Origin: Sweltsa coloradensis
Taxonomy: Eukaryota > Arthropoda > Insecta > Plecoptera > Chloroperlidae
DNA length: 64,000 nt
Direction: 5' to 3'
NCBI GenBank assembly: GCA_024449915.1
Contig: JAMZAV010001427.1
Span: 1-64,000, forward strand
Each line of letters begins with the position of its first letter. Position 1 is the stretch's first letter. Under the pieces are notes generated by a model. The model worked only from the letters and a program-made list of their open reading frames with translations. It was not told the DNA's origin and ran no database searches. A program made the translations under genes and the position numbers. This document shows positions 1 through 12,826 of the stretch, piece after piece.

Positions 1-1491
1 TTTTGGGTTAAAGGTTTTGAAGGTTTTTGTTTAAAAAAGCGACTTTTAAAAGGGTTTTTGAAGGGTTTTTATTTTTGTTTAAAATAGCGACGTTAAAGGT
101 TTTGTAAAGTTACTTACAGTGAGTGTACGGCTCGGTGGAAGTGCTGGTGAAAAGTTGGCCATTCTTAACCGAAACAGTACCCAATTTCCCAGTATGCCTA
201 TTGATCAAACAGCTGCAATGTAGGCCTAGCTAGGCCTATACACTCATAATAATGAGCAAGATTACCAATCAGGGTTGCCAGATATATGAGCGCTGATGTC
301 GCCGCGGCAACTTTTGAAGTCGCCCAAATGTCGCCCAATCTGGCGCGGCGGCCCAAATGGGAGGTCCTTCTGGGGGGGAACGCCCCAGAATTGCCCGCAG
401 GTCGTTTTTTTTTTTCATGTTTTTTAAAAGGTGTATTTTTGACTACGGAAATAGGCCTATTGGAGAATTTAAGAGAGTTTATTTATGGGTATATTTACTA
501 GGCACAATAGATTAAATTAAAGATTAAAAACTCTAAAGTAAAATATATTCTGTACTCACGTGCTGAAACGATAATCTTGTAAAATCGGAGCCACTAAAAT
601 TATAAACAAGACCATCAACAGTTCGACAAAACTTCACGTACGCGCACGTGCGGTCAAAAAACAACTGAGCTTCTGTATACTAAATAACAAAACGATTAAA
701 CAACAAAACGATACAGTTTAAACTTTAAAGATCTATCTGCTTGGCCTTCCTGCCTCACACACACATTCTCGACATTCACCCCTATTGTCTTGTAGATGTG
801 ACATTAACCAAACAAAACGCCGCGGCGGGCAAATGTAGCCCGGTTAAGGGAGTATTTTTGTATGACTTACCTAATTTTAAATTAAAAAAATACAATTTAA
901 ACAATGGAATAATTTCGATAAACATTATTTGTTTAAAGCACGCTGTGGATTGAGAATTTTTTGGAAAGTTTGGATTTTCGTGAAGTAGCCCATTTCGGCG
1001 ACAGGCGACTTCCGAAATATCTTGGTCGCTAAAAACATTGCTTGGTCGCCCAAACGGCGACAAATCGCCCAATGTGGCAACACTGTTACCAATTACTAGG
1101 CTAGTTTGGCCTAGACCCTGACTTTACAGCTAAAATCGTAGGCCTAGCCTCCAAAAACAGGAACTTTAAACTTGGTGCCTAGGCCTAGTTTAGGCATAGT
1201 TTTCCCTTAGGGCCTAGGCCCCTACCGAGATAAAAAGTCATTGTAAAGGGGTGGTTGATTATAGGCCTCCATCACATCGTAGCGTAGGAACAACTATGAG
1301 AAGTGTGATCTCGTATTAAACCATGCAAAGCATGTTGTGTGGTCAATGTGGCCTTATGGTGGGTCTGACTAACGACTTTCGCGTTAAGTTTAGGCCTACT
1401 AGCATGATGTTCAGCAGCAGCATGTTGTTGCGTATGCGTACCAACTGATGCATTCTCAAGATCTGGTATTTTTAACTTTGTTTTGTTGCAG
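1..1491. other. Upstream flank and intron of the jdp-like gene
   Basis: This stretch holds no exon that I can support. The J domain in the next exon lacks its first helix, so the start codon and helix I must lie in an exon to the left of the window, and this stretch is most simply intron. The first 100 bases contain two degenerate copies of a roughly 55-base unit, each with a GAAGG-T(n) stretch followed by AAARAGCGAC. A hAT-type element fills 270-1085. The remainder is rich in the palindrome AGGCCT, for example around 1141-1215. Confidence 0.6.
270..1085. mobile_element. Non-autonomous hAT-type element with exact 8-bp target duplication
   Basis: The left end reads CAGGGTTGCCA and the right end reads TGGCAACACTG, so the termini are inverted repeats of the form CAGKGTTGCCA. 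The eight bases TTACCAAT lie immediately outside both ends (262-269 and 1086-1093), which is the signature of hAT transposition. Both subterminal regions carry repeated TCGCC/GGCGA motifs, so the ends can pair over longer distances. The 816-base element has no transposase reading frame and must have been moved by an enzyme encoded elsewhere. Confidence 0.88.
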
Positions 1492-1710
1492 GCCGAGCAG
1501 ATAACTGCCGAGTACAAGGTCCTGGCACTGCAGTGTCACCCTGACAAAAACCCTGATGATCCGAACGCTGAAGCTAGATTTCAGCTGATGAAAGAAGCGA
1601 AGGAAACTCTGTGCGATCCCGAGCGCCGAGCCAACTATGACAAGTGGCGTAATTCTGGCATCTCAATTGGTTACCGTCAGTGGCTGGGAATGAAGGAGCA
1701 CGTTCATCAG
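1492..1710 (+). CDS. jdp: J-domain exon of a DNAJC12/jdp-type co-chaperone
   Basis: This exon encodes 73 residues in phase 0. It covers most of a J domain: helix II ([14 protein letters not shown]), the HPD tripeptide (1537-1545) that stimulates Hsp70 ATPase activity, helix III, and a YDKWR segment, followed by GISIGYRQW. The order of J domain, then YDxWR and QW, is typical of DNAJC12 (jdp in flies), a small cytosolic Hsp70 partner known for helping aromatic amino-acid hydroxylases fold. The exon is bounded by a TTGTTGCAG acceptor and a CAG/GTAATC donor. Nine residues separate QW here from SMHW at the start of the next exon, the same spacing I recall in human DNAJC12, which supports direct splicing to 5727. 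The N-terminus lies outside the window. Confidence 0.93.
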
Positions 1711-1791
1711 GTAATCCTACACAGTTGCCCACAGACGGGTACCAGATTTAAGCTAACTTACCACCTAGTGTGAGTGACTTAAAATATTTCT

Positions 1792-1876
1792 TATAATAAA
1801 TAATAATAATAAATTTTATTTAGAGTCTACCCACTCAGTTATATAACTGATTTTCAGTGGGGGACTTTAAATCATG
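1792..1876 (-). repeat. SINE fragment, CAGTTATATAACTG family
   Basis: The sequence carries the family hallmarks on the minus strand: CCCCCACTGAAAATCAG, the palindrome CAGTTATATAACTG, then GTAGACTCTAAATA and an ATT-rich tail. The same block occurs at 34770-34876, 49451-49580 and 56473-56585. The head is missing. Confidence 0.8.
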
Positions 1877-2764
1877 GATGATGGTTTTAATATTGAGGCT
1901 GTAGGCCTACCTTCACGTTCAACTCTGCTTCATTATGATTGCGTAACAGTGTTCTAAAGAAGCCCCTAACTGAGTAAAAAGTAATTGAAAGAAGTCCATT
2001 AGTTACTTTTTGAGTCCCTACTAATTAAATTACTTTTATTTTAATGTAACTGTAGGGCCAAGTCTGTAACTGAATTTATTTTAGGCAGTTATAGGGGTAA
2101 GTAGGGGCCTAGTTATAGGTATTCTCAGTTTTCAATTACCTACTACTTTTTAGTTTCTACTTTCTACTGTACTTTTCTCAATATTTGTGTACATTAGTGA
2201 TATAAAATAAAAATATTACAACAACCACAACATCTCAAACTCTAACAATAAAACAAAAACAAAATTTGAAGTTTTTTTCTAGTGTGTGGTAGGCTATGAT
2301 GGAACGAGATTTTCTGCTGACTCCGCTTGGCCCGTAGTAGGCCCTACACTTCTCACTGGTTCAAACTGTCTGCTCAAACTCGGTGCAGTGTACTTCGGGT
2401 TTTGCATTACCTAGTTGCTGAATGTCTTGGTCAACATGTCAACAATAAATTAATAGAACTGCTAGTTGCAACAAAAATATTTAATATGCCTGGTAGATAA
2501 ATAATTTCATTTGTTTCTGTAAAATAGGCGCTAGAAGTGTCTGCAGAATCTACTGTCATTATTTATTTATTGAAATAAAAATCCATCAGAAGATTTAACA
2601 ACTGGTAGGTGTGCCGAGATTGCACAGATTTTAGTTATTCATTTGTAAGGCCCGCGACGTTGTTGGATATATTGACAATTGAATAATGGTAGAAGACGTG
2701 ACAGCCAATTTTAATGTCAATAGAGGCAACAGGCAAATTCTGTTGATGAAAAGTAATGAAAAAA

Positions 2765-3559
2765 CAGACCTGGGTAAGTTACTTTTGAAAAGTAATGAAA
2801 TTACATTACTCATTACTTCAGCCAAAATGTAACTAAATTACTATTTAGTTACTTTTCCAAGAAAGTAATGAAATTACGTTACTTTTTATGAAAAAAAGTA
2901 GTGAAATTACTTTCAAAAATTACTTTTTAATTTAAAATGTATCTGACGTGCGGACGAGTATGACGCAAGTGCTTTGTCTACCGATGGCGGGTCTCAGACA
3001 GGGTGTTATCCACGCCCACACTTCAAAACCAGCGGAGGCCTATCACAGAGATATTGTAGATATCGACGTATAGATGTATAGTAAATTATTGATTACGCGG
3101 GTGACATCTATCGGCGAAATGTTGTAACTACACTACAAGTGTAACAATTCGACTATCGATTTATTTGACACAGACTTGAATGTTTGATGTCAAGTAGATA
3201 ATTACGTCGTCAACGGCGCTCGTCATAGGCGGAAGTACCAAAAGTAAACATGGCTAGGTTCTGAAATAAAAACTCTGGACTAGAAATGTCGGAAATGCTG
3301 CATGCACATTGTTCAAGCGGGCGATACGTAGAAAGGCAGCAGGCGCACTGGCTCAGTGACTGATTTTGATGCACAAAGGCACGGGCCGCGTGGCAAAAGT
3401 AACGCGTTACTAACGCCAAATTACAATGATAAAAGTAGTGAAATTACTCTTTCGTTACTTTGAGAAAATTGTAATTAAATTACTGGCTCGTTACTGAAAA
3501 AAGTAATTTCGTTACAGTAACGCATTACTTTACTTCCGTTACGTTACTACCCAGGTCTG
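2765..3559. mobile_element. MITE-like element with CAGACCTGGG inverted ends
   Basis: The left end is CAGACCTGGGTAAGTTAC and the reversed right end is CAGACCTGGGTAGTAACG. Both subterminal zones are built from mutually complementary tracts of GTAACG, AGTAATG and AATTAC, so the ends can form long imperfect hairpins. There is no transposase. The flanking octamers agree poorly (five of eight), so the superfamily is uncertain; the CAG start suggests hAT. Confidence 0.65.
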
Positions 3560-3759
3560 GCAACAAACAGTTTCTGTGTCATTATTTAAAGTTTTAACTA
3601 AAACTTTTATTTTCAGTTTGTCAAGCTACCAGTAGGCCTAGGCCTAATAATTTTTTTAGAAATTTAATTAACTTAAAAGTAATTCAATTACTCCTAGGCC
3701 TCCGCCTACCTAATAATGTACCTAACCCTAACTGTAATTGAATTAAGTACTTTTACAAG

Positions 3760-5404
3760 GCCGCGTTCACACTAATTGGTTTATAATCCTGTCAAATAAG
3801 AATTTTTGGAGGAAAAAATTGCGATGTCGCTGAATTTTTGCAGAGACCTTCCTTAAAGGATACTTATCAACATACTAAAACTCCCCTACAATCAGACTGG
3901 AGCTTCGGCCGCCATATTGGAAAATGGCGGCCAAAAGTGTTTGTTATCGAATATCTCCAAATTTGTTTGAGATAGACAAAATATTTCAATGGCAAAAATA
4001 TTCCCCATTTAATTCCCTACAAAAGAGGTGTCTTCTATGGTTTTGGTAGGGCAAAGGTTACGTCACAAAATCGTGGTTTATATGTTGCTCATTGGAATAC
4101 CAGCTTATTTCCAAATTTTTACGCCCAGCATCAAACAATGCCCGGTAAATCCGTAATAAATCGATTTAAATACAAAGGACTTTTGTGCGGGGTTGATGAT
4201 AGCTTCCATTAGTATTTTAAAATCCGGTCTGCGAAATCGAATTTTGCATTTACCCGAATTTGGGTTTTACCATTGTTGGCATTTCCTCAAAAATGCCCTT
4301 TTTGACTGTCCATTATTAAACACTAAATAGCATTGGGGGAAAAATTCTTTCTGCGCACATTGAAATGACTTGAATAATGATCCGATTACAACCAAAGTTT
4401 AAATCCAATATGACTGCTAATTCATAATATTCACAATATGAATACTGTTTTCGGGCTGTTTTTACACTCTTTTTGTTACACAATTCACTTTGATGTGGGG
4501 GAGATTAGGAAGTAGCAGCCATATGGGAGTGAAACTGTGGGGGTAATCGGATCATTATGAAGTCATTTCAATGTGCGTAGAAAGAATTTTTCCCCCAATG
4601 CTATTTAGTGCTTAATAATGGACAGTCAAAAAGGGCATTTTTGAGGAAATGCCAACAATGGTAAAACCCAAATTCCGGGTAAATGCAAAATTCGATTTCG
4701 CAGACCGGATTTTTAAAAATACTAATGGAAGCTTTCATCAACCCCGCACAAAAGTCCTTTTGTATTTAAATCGATTTATTACGGATTTACCGGGCATTGT
4801 TTGATGCTGGGCGTAAAAATTTGGAAATAAGCTGGTATTCCAATGAGCAACATATAAACCACGATTTTGTGACGTAACCTTTGCCCCTACCAAAACTATA
4901 GAAGACACCGGTTTTGTAGGGAATTAAATAGGGAATATTTTTGCCATTGAGATATTTTGTCTATCTCAAACCAATTTGGAGATATTCGATAACAAACACC
5001 TTTGGGCCGCCATTTTCCAATATGGCGGCCGAAGCTCCAGTCCGATTGTAGGGGAGTTTTAGTATGTTGATAAGTATTATATAAGGAAGGTCTCTGCAAA
5101 AATTCAGCAACATCGCAATTTTTTCCTCCAAACGTCAATATACGATCTTATTTGACAGGATTATTAGTTATAAGGGGATAGGACATACGTGTTTACGTTT
5201 TAGTCTTAAGAAATTGTTACTACAAAAACTAAATTCTTACAACGGACCAATCAGACGTCAGTAATCCTTAGGACGACCAATGAAAAAGAGTAACTTCATT
5301 ATGACAGGCCTCTGAAACATTACTAACCAATCAGGATATCGGATTTCTTATAACAATAACAATTTCTTAAGACTAAAAACAAAGTTGTGTTGTGTGAACG
5401 CGGC
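3760..5404. mobile_element. Large foldback transposon with arms of about 650 bases
   Basis: The tips are GCCGCGTTCACAC on the left and its exact reverse complement on the right. Inside them, arms at about 3781-4430 and 4505-5170 are inverted copies of each other with few differences, including the blocks GGCCGCCATATTGG and TTTTTGACTGTCCATTATT. Between the right arm and the right tip lies about 230 bases absent from the left side, so the element is asymmetric. No coding sequence is evident and no target duplication is clear. Confidence 0.85.
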
Positions 5405-5726
5405 ATAACTGAACTCTGAAGGCTACTTAATTGAATTACTTTACAAAAGTAACTTTTGCAACACTGTTGCTTAGTCTTATCTTAATTTAATTTGATTTTG
5501 ATATTATGAATTGTAAATAGGCCTACTTTGTTAATTTGTCCTGTTTTATAGCTAAGTATTTATTCTCACAACTTGTTGGGCAGAGGCTGGCAGACGCCTT
5601 GTGCTTGGGGCATTGGCCTTCTGCCCTTTTCTGCCAACGTTCCTACTTATCTTAATAGTGGGAAAATAATAATACGTAATTTAATAAACGTGACGGTACA
5701 TGACATTGTGTTGCGCCTGTCAACAG

Positions 5727-5939
5727 TCCATGCACTGGTCTACCATGAAGACCAAGGACCGCATGCTCGGAGAGGGAGTGGCCGCGGCCCATGGTCCGCC
5801 CTCCACCTCTGTGGGCGCCGCCCAGCGTCGGGCCAGCGAGGGCGGGGCCAACATCCACTACGGCGGGCGTAATCCCGCCCAGTGGACATCCGACCCGCCG
5901 TCGGAGGTGGTTGCCAAGTTCCGTAACTACGAGATATAA
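5727..5939 (+). CDS. jdp: C-terminal exon of the DNAJC12/jdp-type co-chaperone
   Basis: The exon follows a CTGTCAACAG acceptor, begins SMHWSTMKTKDRML and ends with the stop TAA at 5937-5939. It encodes 70 residues. The last residues, AQWTSDPPSEVVAKFRNYEI, match the conserved DNAJC12 tail (tryptophan, then PSE, then KFRNYEI), a signature specific to this family rather than to J proteins generally. The middle is Ala/Gly/Ser-rich and likely disordered. Together with the upstream exon, 143 residues are visible, so roughly 25-40 residues are probably missing at the N-terminus. The exon is markedly GC-rich against its AT-rich surroundings. Confidence 0.94.
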   Translation, partial: SMHWSTMKTKDRMLGEGVAAAHGPPSTSVGAAQRRASEGGANIHYGGRNPAQWTSDPPSEVVAKFRNYEI

Positions 5940-8900
5940 GCGCACGCATGGCCAACTCTCGATGGTCTACCTAGATTCTTCACCATCCCTGTTGTAGGTA
6001 GTATATCTCACCGTGAATGTGTTTCTCCTATGATGGTTGTGGGTAGCACCATAGGTAGGTCGTTGGGTCTTCTTAACCTTATGAATACCACTAGAGGTGG
6101 GAGTTAAAAGCAGTGTCGATAATCGTTTCCCTTTTCATTGCTTCTCCCTCTTGTTTTTTTTAAATCTACTTTCCCTTGTTAATAGCAACTGACCAATTGC
6201 ATTGTGACAGGCCTGCTTCTACACAGAGGTGAGAACTGTTCCTGATTATAACATGAGGTCATACAAAAAATAATGCTGTGTTGAGTGTGTTCAATTGCCA
6301 ATCATTTTCGTGGCTGTTGTGAACAGTTTACTGTATAGCTGCTACATAAGATGAAAATTATTACGAAGTTATTACTTGTATTAATTAATTTAATACACAG
6401 TATGATGTTAGCAGGTCCATAATATCCCAGTAGGGATGATGGGAACATAAGGAATACCCAGGTAAATAAGATGTTGGAAGAATGGTGTGTGAGCATGATT
6501 ATGTATGACTTGAGTGAAGTGTGGACGAAAGAGAGCGAGAAATTTGGAATGAAAGCTGATTTAAAAAAATAGTATACAGAATTTGACGAGAGACATTGTG
6601 ATATGGAATGAAGTAGTGACAAGTCTTTAAGAAACACATAGGTATTTGTAAGCAACAGGCTACCTTAAGTATTCCATGACTGACAACATGTGATTGTAAT
6701 ATGCTGGACACAGTATATCTTCTCTGTCTAAGGGTGTGGCTAATAAGGCTATCCCTGCCAAAGATGGCAACATTTATAAATTTGATTTCAGGCCACACGT
6801 CTTAATTTTCTTAATATTAAATTTAATATTTATACTAGACAATTGCACAGTACCATTCTCTACTTTGTCGTATTTCATTGGTACCAGTGCTTTATTACAG
6901 GGTTAATTTATAGCCTAGATTTCGAGCTGGTATATGTCGATTATCAACGCCCACCCCTAGTTACATCATTGACGTGACATGTGTACGTAAGACGTAACCC
7001 TTTTCCTTCAGTTACACTGAAAGCCAAATACACTGCTTAAGATGTTGTGTTCCAAAGTACATTCCACAGTACATAGGTAACATAGAATTCCATTACACAT
7101 GTTTGTTAGGTAGAAAGAAATCTAATGGGTTTTAGCAAAGTCATTATGGTAATTGTTTTAAATTTAAATATTACATGTCTTAAGATAATCTTAATTGTGT
7201 ATTAACTTTATAACTTGGTCCATCCTCTGTTTCTGCCATATTCTCATTTCTTGTTGTCGTATATACATGTAAGTTGTGGTTAAGTAGTTAAAATTGCATG
7301 TTATTTATAAAATTATAAATAAATTACAGTATTACCGGTAAATCTAATGCTCAAACACTGTTATACTCAACGTACAAAACTATCCGCGTCTTCAATCGGG
7401 GTTTCTTCGTAACTCCAGCCACTGCTATAATACGCATTCGCTCATCTCCTTTACTGATGAGGGTTCCTTCCCGATCGCACATTCCTCGGATCATTGTGCT
7501 CTGCTACAAGCTCAGTCGCAGACAAAGCTCGTCACACGGGGCACTCATTGCTCACAAGAACCCTGCCAATACTCAATACTGTACAACCAATACAAGTCCA
7601 TGCTGAATCTCTTCTAGATTGCTCGATAAAATACCAGAGTCTGTAAAGAAACAAGATTATATTGTCATTGAAGAACTGTATCACTGTAATTTAAATGTAC
7701 CACATATTATTGATAACATTTATGAAAGTTGCCAACATTAATGGTGAAAAGTGTTTTACTTGAGGCCCTTGGACTGAGAGCCCACATCATATACCCTACA
7801 CTAAGGGAGCTTATAGAAACATTCATATTAACATGTAGGCATGCATAGTCTGCATATTTTCACAAGCCTATAATAGAAAGAGAGTGATTTTGAACAGAAT
7901 TTACCATTTATCTGATAGCAACTATTCAAAATAGAAAGGAATAATAAATAATAATATATACTGATACACTACAGTAACCATTTGGCATTTATGCATTACG
8001 TTACGTTCTGAATTAGTAACTACTTAATTTTACACCGGTACAGACTTAGACTGAGTAATGAATGAGTAATGACACATGAATGCCACATTATGGTAATTCT
8101 GATTATCTCTTTAGTCTTTTCTGCATTTTATTACAATTCTTATTAGGTAGTTATTAACTTATTATGTTTCACACTTCTTATTAACTTGCTCTGACTTGCA
8201 TAACGTTTATCTTACAATAGAGAATGTAGCCTATTAATACGTACTGATAAATGATAATATCTGTTTTATTTTATCATATTATACAACTAGTAACGTTCCT
8301 ATTAATAACAGATTTTGATCCTCCAAGCTAACAATTTCTTTACACAATGACTATAAATAATTGAAAAAAAACTTTCTATTTTAGTAGGTAACAATTCTTT
8401 AATGTCCAGGTCCAAAATAGCCATAAGAACAAGTAATAAACACAAATTTTAGTAAACGTGTACCGGTACAGTACTTTGTACATTCACTGTGTACTATACT
8501 GTTACTGTACAATACTTTTATGGCTTCGATACTTCGTAAATCGTAATGAGTGACGTTCATCACCCATGTAATAGTATGTAATATGTATAGGCTTGTGAAA
8601 ATAGGTACCTTGAATTTGAGCACAATTTGGTAACTGTATTTTATAAAGGGACCTTTGGAATTGTATGTACTCGGTAATCTTACCTTCATATTACTACGTA
8701 TTTATATGTACTTAAGCTTCGTTATGTCAACAATAATTATGGCGCATGGTAAATCAGTTTTATAAAGTTAAAACATAAACTGCTGATAATAGATATTAGA
8801 CAAATCAATGTTTGTAGAGTAGGTATACATAGTTGTGTGTTATTTAACTGTGTGATTACATATAGAATAAGGAAAGCTAAGAAACTTCCACTTCTAGTAA

Positions 8901-10687
8901 CTCATAATATTAGAGTTGATTTGGGCACAGAGTGACTTAAAGTGTTCTGTGAAATCAGTGACTTGTTGTTCATAAGAAAAATGAACTGTTTCATAGCAAA
9001 CTAAATGAATGGTGTAAAAATATATACTTGCGTCAACATCTCGACAGAGGCGTACTATACTTTCAGTTTACAACGCGGTTGTTAAGTGTACAAAAATATT
9101 GGCTAGCACTCGCGTAATTTTAACATCTAGATTAATTTTAATATAATAGATTTTTCAGTAATTACGAAGTCCCTGTCGGGGTGGATTTTTTAATTACTGG
9201 ATTTTTCAATATACTATAAAATGCGACGTTGAGACTTGATGCTACATACACCCTGCAATTAGGTATGTTTGTAAATTTGCCTGCACTTTGAACAAGGTAT
9301 GTTAATATAATAATGGTATTGCAAACAGTATAGTTTTCTTCAAAGGTGAAACTTATAGAAAAAAACAGCAGATGAAAAGCGTAAATTAAATTTTATGTTG
9401 TTGGTTTCAAGGAAAACATAAAATCATGCATTTTACCACCTTCAATTATGTAATATTATCAAAGGTGATGTGCCAGCTCTGCTCTGCTATAGCCAGACGC
9501 TGTAACAATCGTTGGCACTACCTAACCATTGGCTTCGTGCTAAGATTTTGTTTGAATCTCATATACAATATGTTTCTCACATCAGCTCAGTTCTGGCTAT
9601 AGCTGGTTCAACCTGAACTTATCAGACAATTAATCTAAGGTATCTGGTATCGAGCTTATTTCAGTTGAACGCCGGTTCTGAGCCAACACCTGTCGATGTT
9701 CATGATCTGAGTGGACGATGGTGAACCCATCGCTACGCTTCCTGTTTACTAGTACCTACTTGAAGTGCAGGGTTAGTACTCTTGCGCACTCTGCTCCAGT
9801 AACAATGTATTGATGATGTATGCATTGCAAGACTCTGTGCCCTACTGTTCTAGACAATCACTTGTGACTTCCAGTATCCCATGTATTAGCTTATAGACAT
9901 GATTTCCTTTGAATCTCTTAGGCAATGTGCAATGAAATTGAATACACTACACTATATAATATATATGATATAATATTTGTACCCATGACATTCCTATAAT
10001 GTAACTTACATGTTGTAACTATTTTGTGACATTCCATATATAACAAAATATCTGTTTGTATCTGAATGTAGTAATTTATATATATTTTATATGATTGTTT
10101 TTATTTAATACTCTAGTGCATCCTGTGACTGATGTGTGTCCCACATTGTGCCGTTGCACATACTATGCTATAGACCCTGCGGGTTGCCTTGGGCCCAATG
10201 CTAGACACCTTCTGTGATATACCCCAATCCTCTACCTATATTTTATAAATGTTTAAACGTTGATGTTAATGTTACCACAAGATGGAGATGTATTTTTAAG
10301 GCCTGCGTCTTTGCAGCGTTTGCTAGGAAGGGTGCGGTTTACACAGGGTGTAAGTTGTTAGATGTTCTCACATTGATATACGTGTTTGCTCTACCAATGC
10401 CGGATTGTTACGTAAAGGGCTCTGCCACGAGACGCAGATGGAGCTTAGATCATGTGCTCTGTGAAATTCATCCATCACTTTTTTAATGTTTAATGTTTTT
10501 AAATGTTTAATAAAGCAAAGTATTGAAACTATAATTCATCATTGTCTTAATTTCAGTTACCCCAAATAGCTAAATAGCTAAACATAATTACCCGTATTAT
10601 TGGTTGTGAAAGAATGAATGCCTATCGGCTAGGTTAGTGTTTGTGATTGGGGAAAAAAGAAAGGAGACCAACAGCTTACCTTAAACG

Positions 10688-10767
10688 AGATGGGCAGCTG
10701 CGTGAAACTGGCTGGTTAACATTATATATTTACAAAACAGACCTGTTTTGTACGCAGCTGCCCATCT
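10688..10767. repeat. Small inverted repeat
   Basis: AGATGGGCAGCTGCG (10688-10702) is repeated in inverted orientation as CGCAGCTGCCCATCT (10753-10767), leaving a loop of about 50 bases. It may be a degenerate MITE. Confidence 0.6.
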
Positions 10768-12004
10768 TCACTAAACATAATTATTGTTTAAAATACCATA
10801 TTGTGCCGAATATAGGCCGAACATGAATATAAGCTGACCCCCTAACTTTTCTTGTATTTTTTTTTTTTTTTTTTTAACAAATAAGCATAATATGCATAAT
10901 ATGTAAGCTGGTAAGGGACTTTGAGACTTAAAATATTGAAAAAAGGGTAGGCTTTTATTCAGGACAATATGGTATTTCAAATAAAACGGAAGCTCTATTA
11001 TTTGAGGGTGATGTCTTCACTTTGGTCGGATTTCTACAAACGGCCACGAAGTTGCATAATTATTTGTTTTGCCTGGGAAAAATCCTCACAATCTGCCATT
11101 GTATTAAAAACGCAGATGGACCAATACAAGTTTTGTAATTTATGAGTTTTGGGTGGACCAAAAATAATACTGCAAAATGTATTGCAGAACCCTTACCTTG
11201 TAGTTAAGATAAGATGTGCTGCAATCTGCAAGTGATGCCATATTATTTTGCACCACCCCCACCAGCACTAGCCTCCAGTAATGTCAACATAATGCGACTG
11301 ATTGTGAGGTGATAGATCCTGGCAAAGGAATCTCAAGAATCAACTGATTTGTTGTATGGTTGGTACGTAGTACTAGTCACAACTCGTAAGGTGGTTGCTA
11401 TGGTGGTGGTGTTTGCCAGTTTGTTACTTTACGTCTCTCTCAACTTCAATTTTTCAATAAAATAAAAAAACTTCCAATCTAGAACGAGGATTGGAATTTT
11501 TGGAAATGTAAACACATAGACAAGTCACAAATTTGGTATATCTCTTAAATTTTTGGATTTCATGATTAGTAATGGTAGAGGTGCTGGGTAGCCTATAGTA
11601 AATAATTCGTCCTGACTTTTACAGATGGTGGAGTTGCCGGGTCATTCACACAAGTGTGAGAACGCAAACATCTTTATTAATTTTTAGCAATACGTTATCA
11701 ACCCTTTCCAGCCACACATTATTATTAATCGCAGGCCTTTAACTTTGATACAATTTTTGTATCTTTTTTCCACAAATAATAAAATTTTATCTATCAATAT
11801 CTACATTTTCGTGTGATATCATTGATATGCCCTACTTGTAATACTAATTAGTCAGCTCACTATTCAAGACAGAGAGTGGTGAGCAGGATACAAACTCCTA
11901 TTCGTCTTGGTTAGCGCAAGTTCGCATAAAATAATATGAAACTGACCCCAAACTCGTTCATTTGAGTGGATCAATACACTTTGGAAGAAATAAATCTCCC
12001 CTGG

Positions 12005-12826
12005 TCTAAGCCACTGACTGGTAGGTAAAGGCGCGTAGGAACGTTTTTAAAGTTGGGGGGGGGGGGGGCAAATTTACTAGGAGTTTCCTTGCAGTGGCGT
12101 ATCCAGGAATTCATAAAGGGTGGGATTTGACCAATGAATTCTAGATGTACCAAAGGCCAAGTGGGGGGGGGGGTCTGGGGGGCTTGCTCCAGAAACTTTT
12201 TCTCCTTCAAGGTCATTTTGGTGAAAATCTGTGCGTTTTAAAGCATAACAATAACCAACTTTTGTATCTAAAAAAAAATCCACTTGTTAATTTTAAAAAC
12301 TCTCCTTTGAGATCGAGGTCATTTTGGTGAAATCTGTGCCTTTTAAAGCATTACCAATTTTGTATCTACTAAATCCGCAAGGTCTCAGATGTGGATCTAT
12401 ATCCGATTTTTGGTCAGATTGTAAATTGCCTTTTGTATTGCATCCATTAAAATGTTAAAGTTCACTTTCACACTTCTTGGCAAAAGGGGGTTTGTCCCCC
12501 CTCTCCCCCCCCCCCTTGGATACGCCATTGGTTCCATGGGTGGTAGCTGAGGTCTGGGGTGAAGCTCCAGCCACCGGAAGCCTTTTCGCCAGATTTCAAT
12601 TTGATTGCCCAACTAAACCATCATCTGTATTCTGTACAAACGAAAAGTATGTTATGCACAATACAAGAGACAGTTTTTGCTCAGAAACTTAACCTAAACT
12701 TCTTGCACTCGGACTCTGTAAAGTGTAAATGATGTTTCACAGCAACTATCTGCGATCTAAAACCTAAAAAAATGAACGTGAAGTTAAATATTCCCCCCCC
12801 TTTTTTCCCCTGTTCCTACGCCACTG
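12005..12826. mobile_element. Degenerate outer element with GGCGTAGGAAC ends
   Basis: A left motif GGCGCGTAGGAACG near 12029 is mirrored by GTTCCTACGCCACTG at about 12809-12823. The interior is interrupted by a better preserved related element at 12093-12530. Poly-G and poly-C runs lie just inside each end. The exact left tip is unclear. Confidence 0.4.
12093..12530. mobile_element. CAGTGGCGTATCC-ended MITE
   Basis: The left end CAGTGGCGTATCCAGGAATT mirrors the right end, which reads CAATGGCGTATCCAAGGGGG in reverse. The flanking octamers TTTCCTTG and GTTCCATG agree at six of eight positions, compatible with an old hAT-type 8-bp duplication. The internal sequence is non-coding with poly-G near 12160 and poly-C near 12500. 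Confidence 0.6.

Larger units (their letters stand above)
1947..5466. mobile_element. Old hAT-like element carrying nested insertions
   Basis: The left end begins CAGTGTTCTAAAG. The right end, read in reverse, begins CAGTGTTGCAAAAG. The flanking octamers are TTGCGTAA (1939-1946) and TTGCTTAG (5467-5474), which agree at six of eight positions, as expected for an aged target duplication. Two other elements inserted inside; without them the element would be about 1.1 kb. Its unique part holds many short GTAATT/AATTAC runs. The boundaries are an inference from degenerate ends. Confidence 0.5.
1711..5726 (+). other. Intron of the jdp-like gene, filled with nested transposons
   Basis: This 4-kb intron joins two phase-0 exon ends. 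It contains a SINE fragment (1792-1876) and an old hAT-like element (1947-5466) that has itself received a CAGACCTGGG-ended element (2765-3559) and a foldback element (3760-5404). I see no coding exon in it. Confidence 0.85.
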
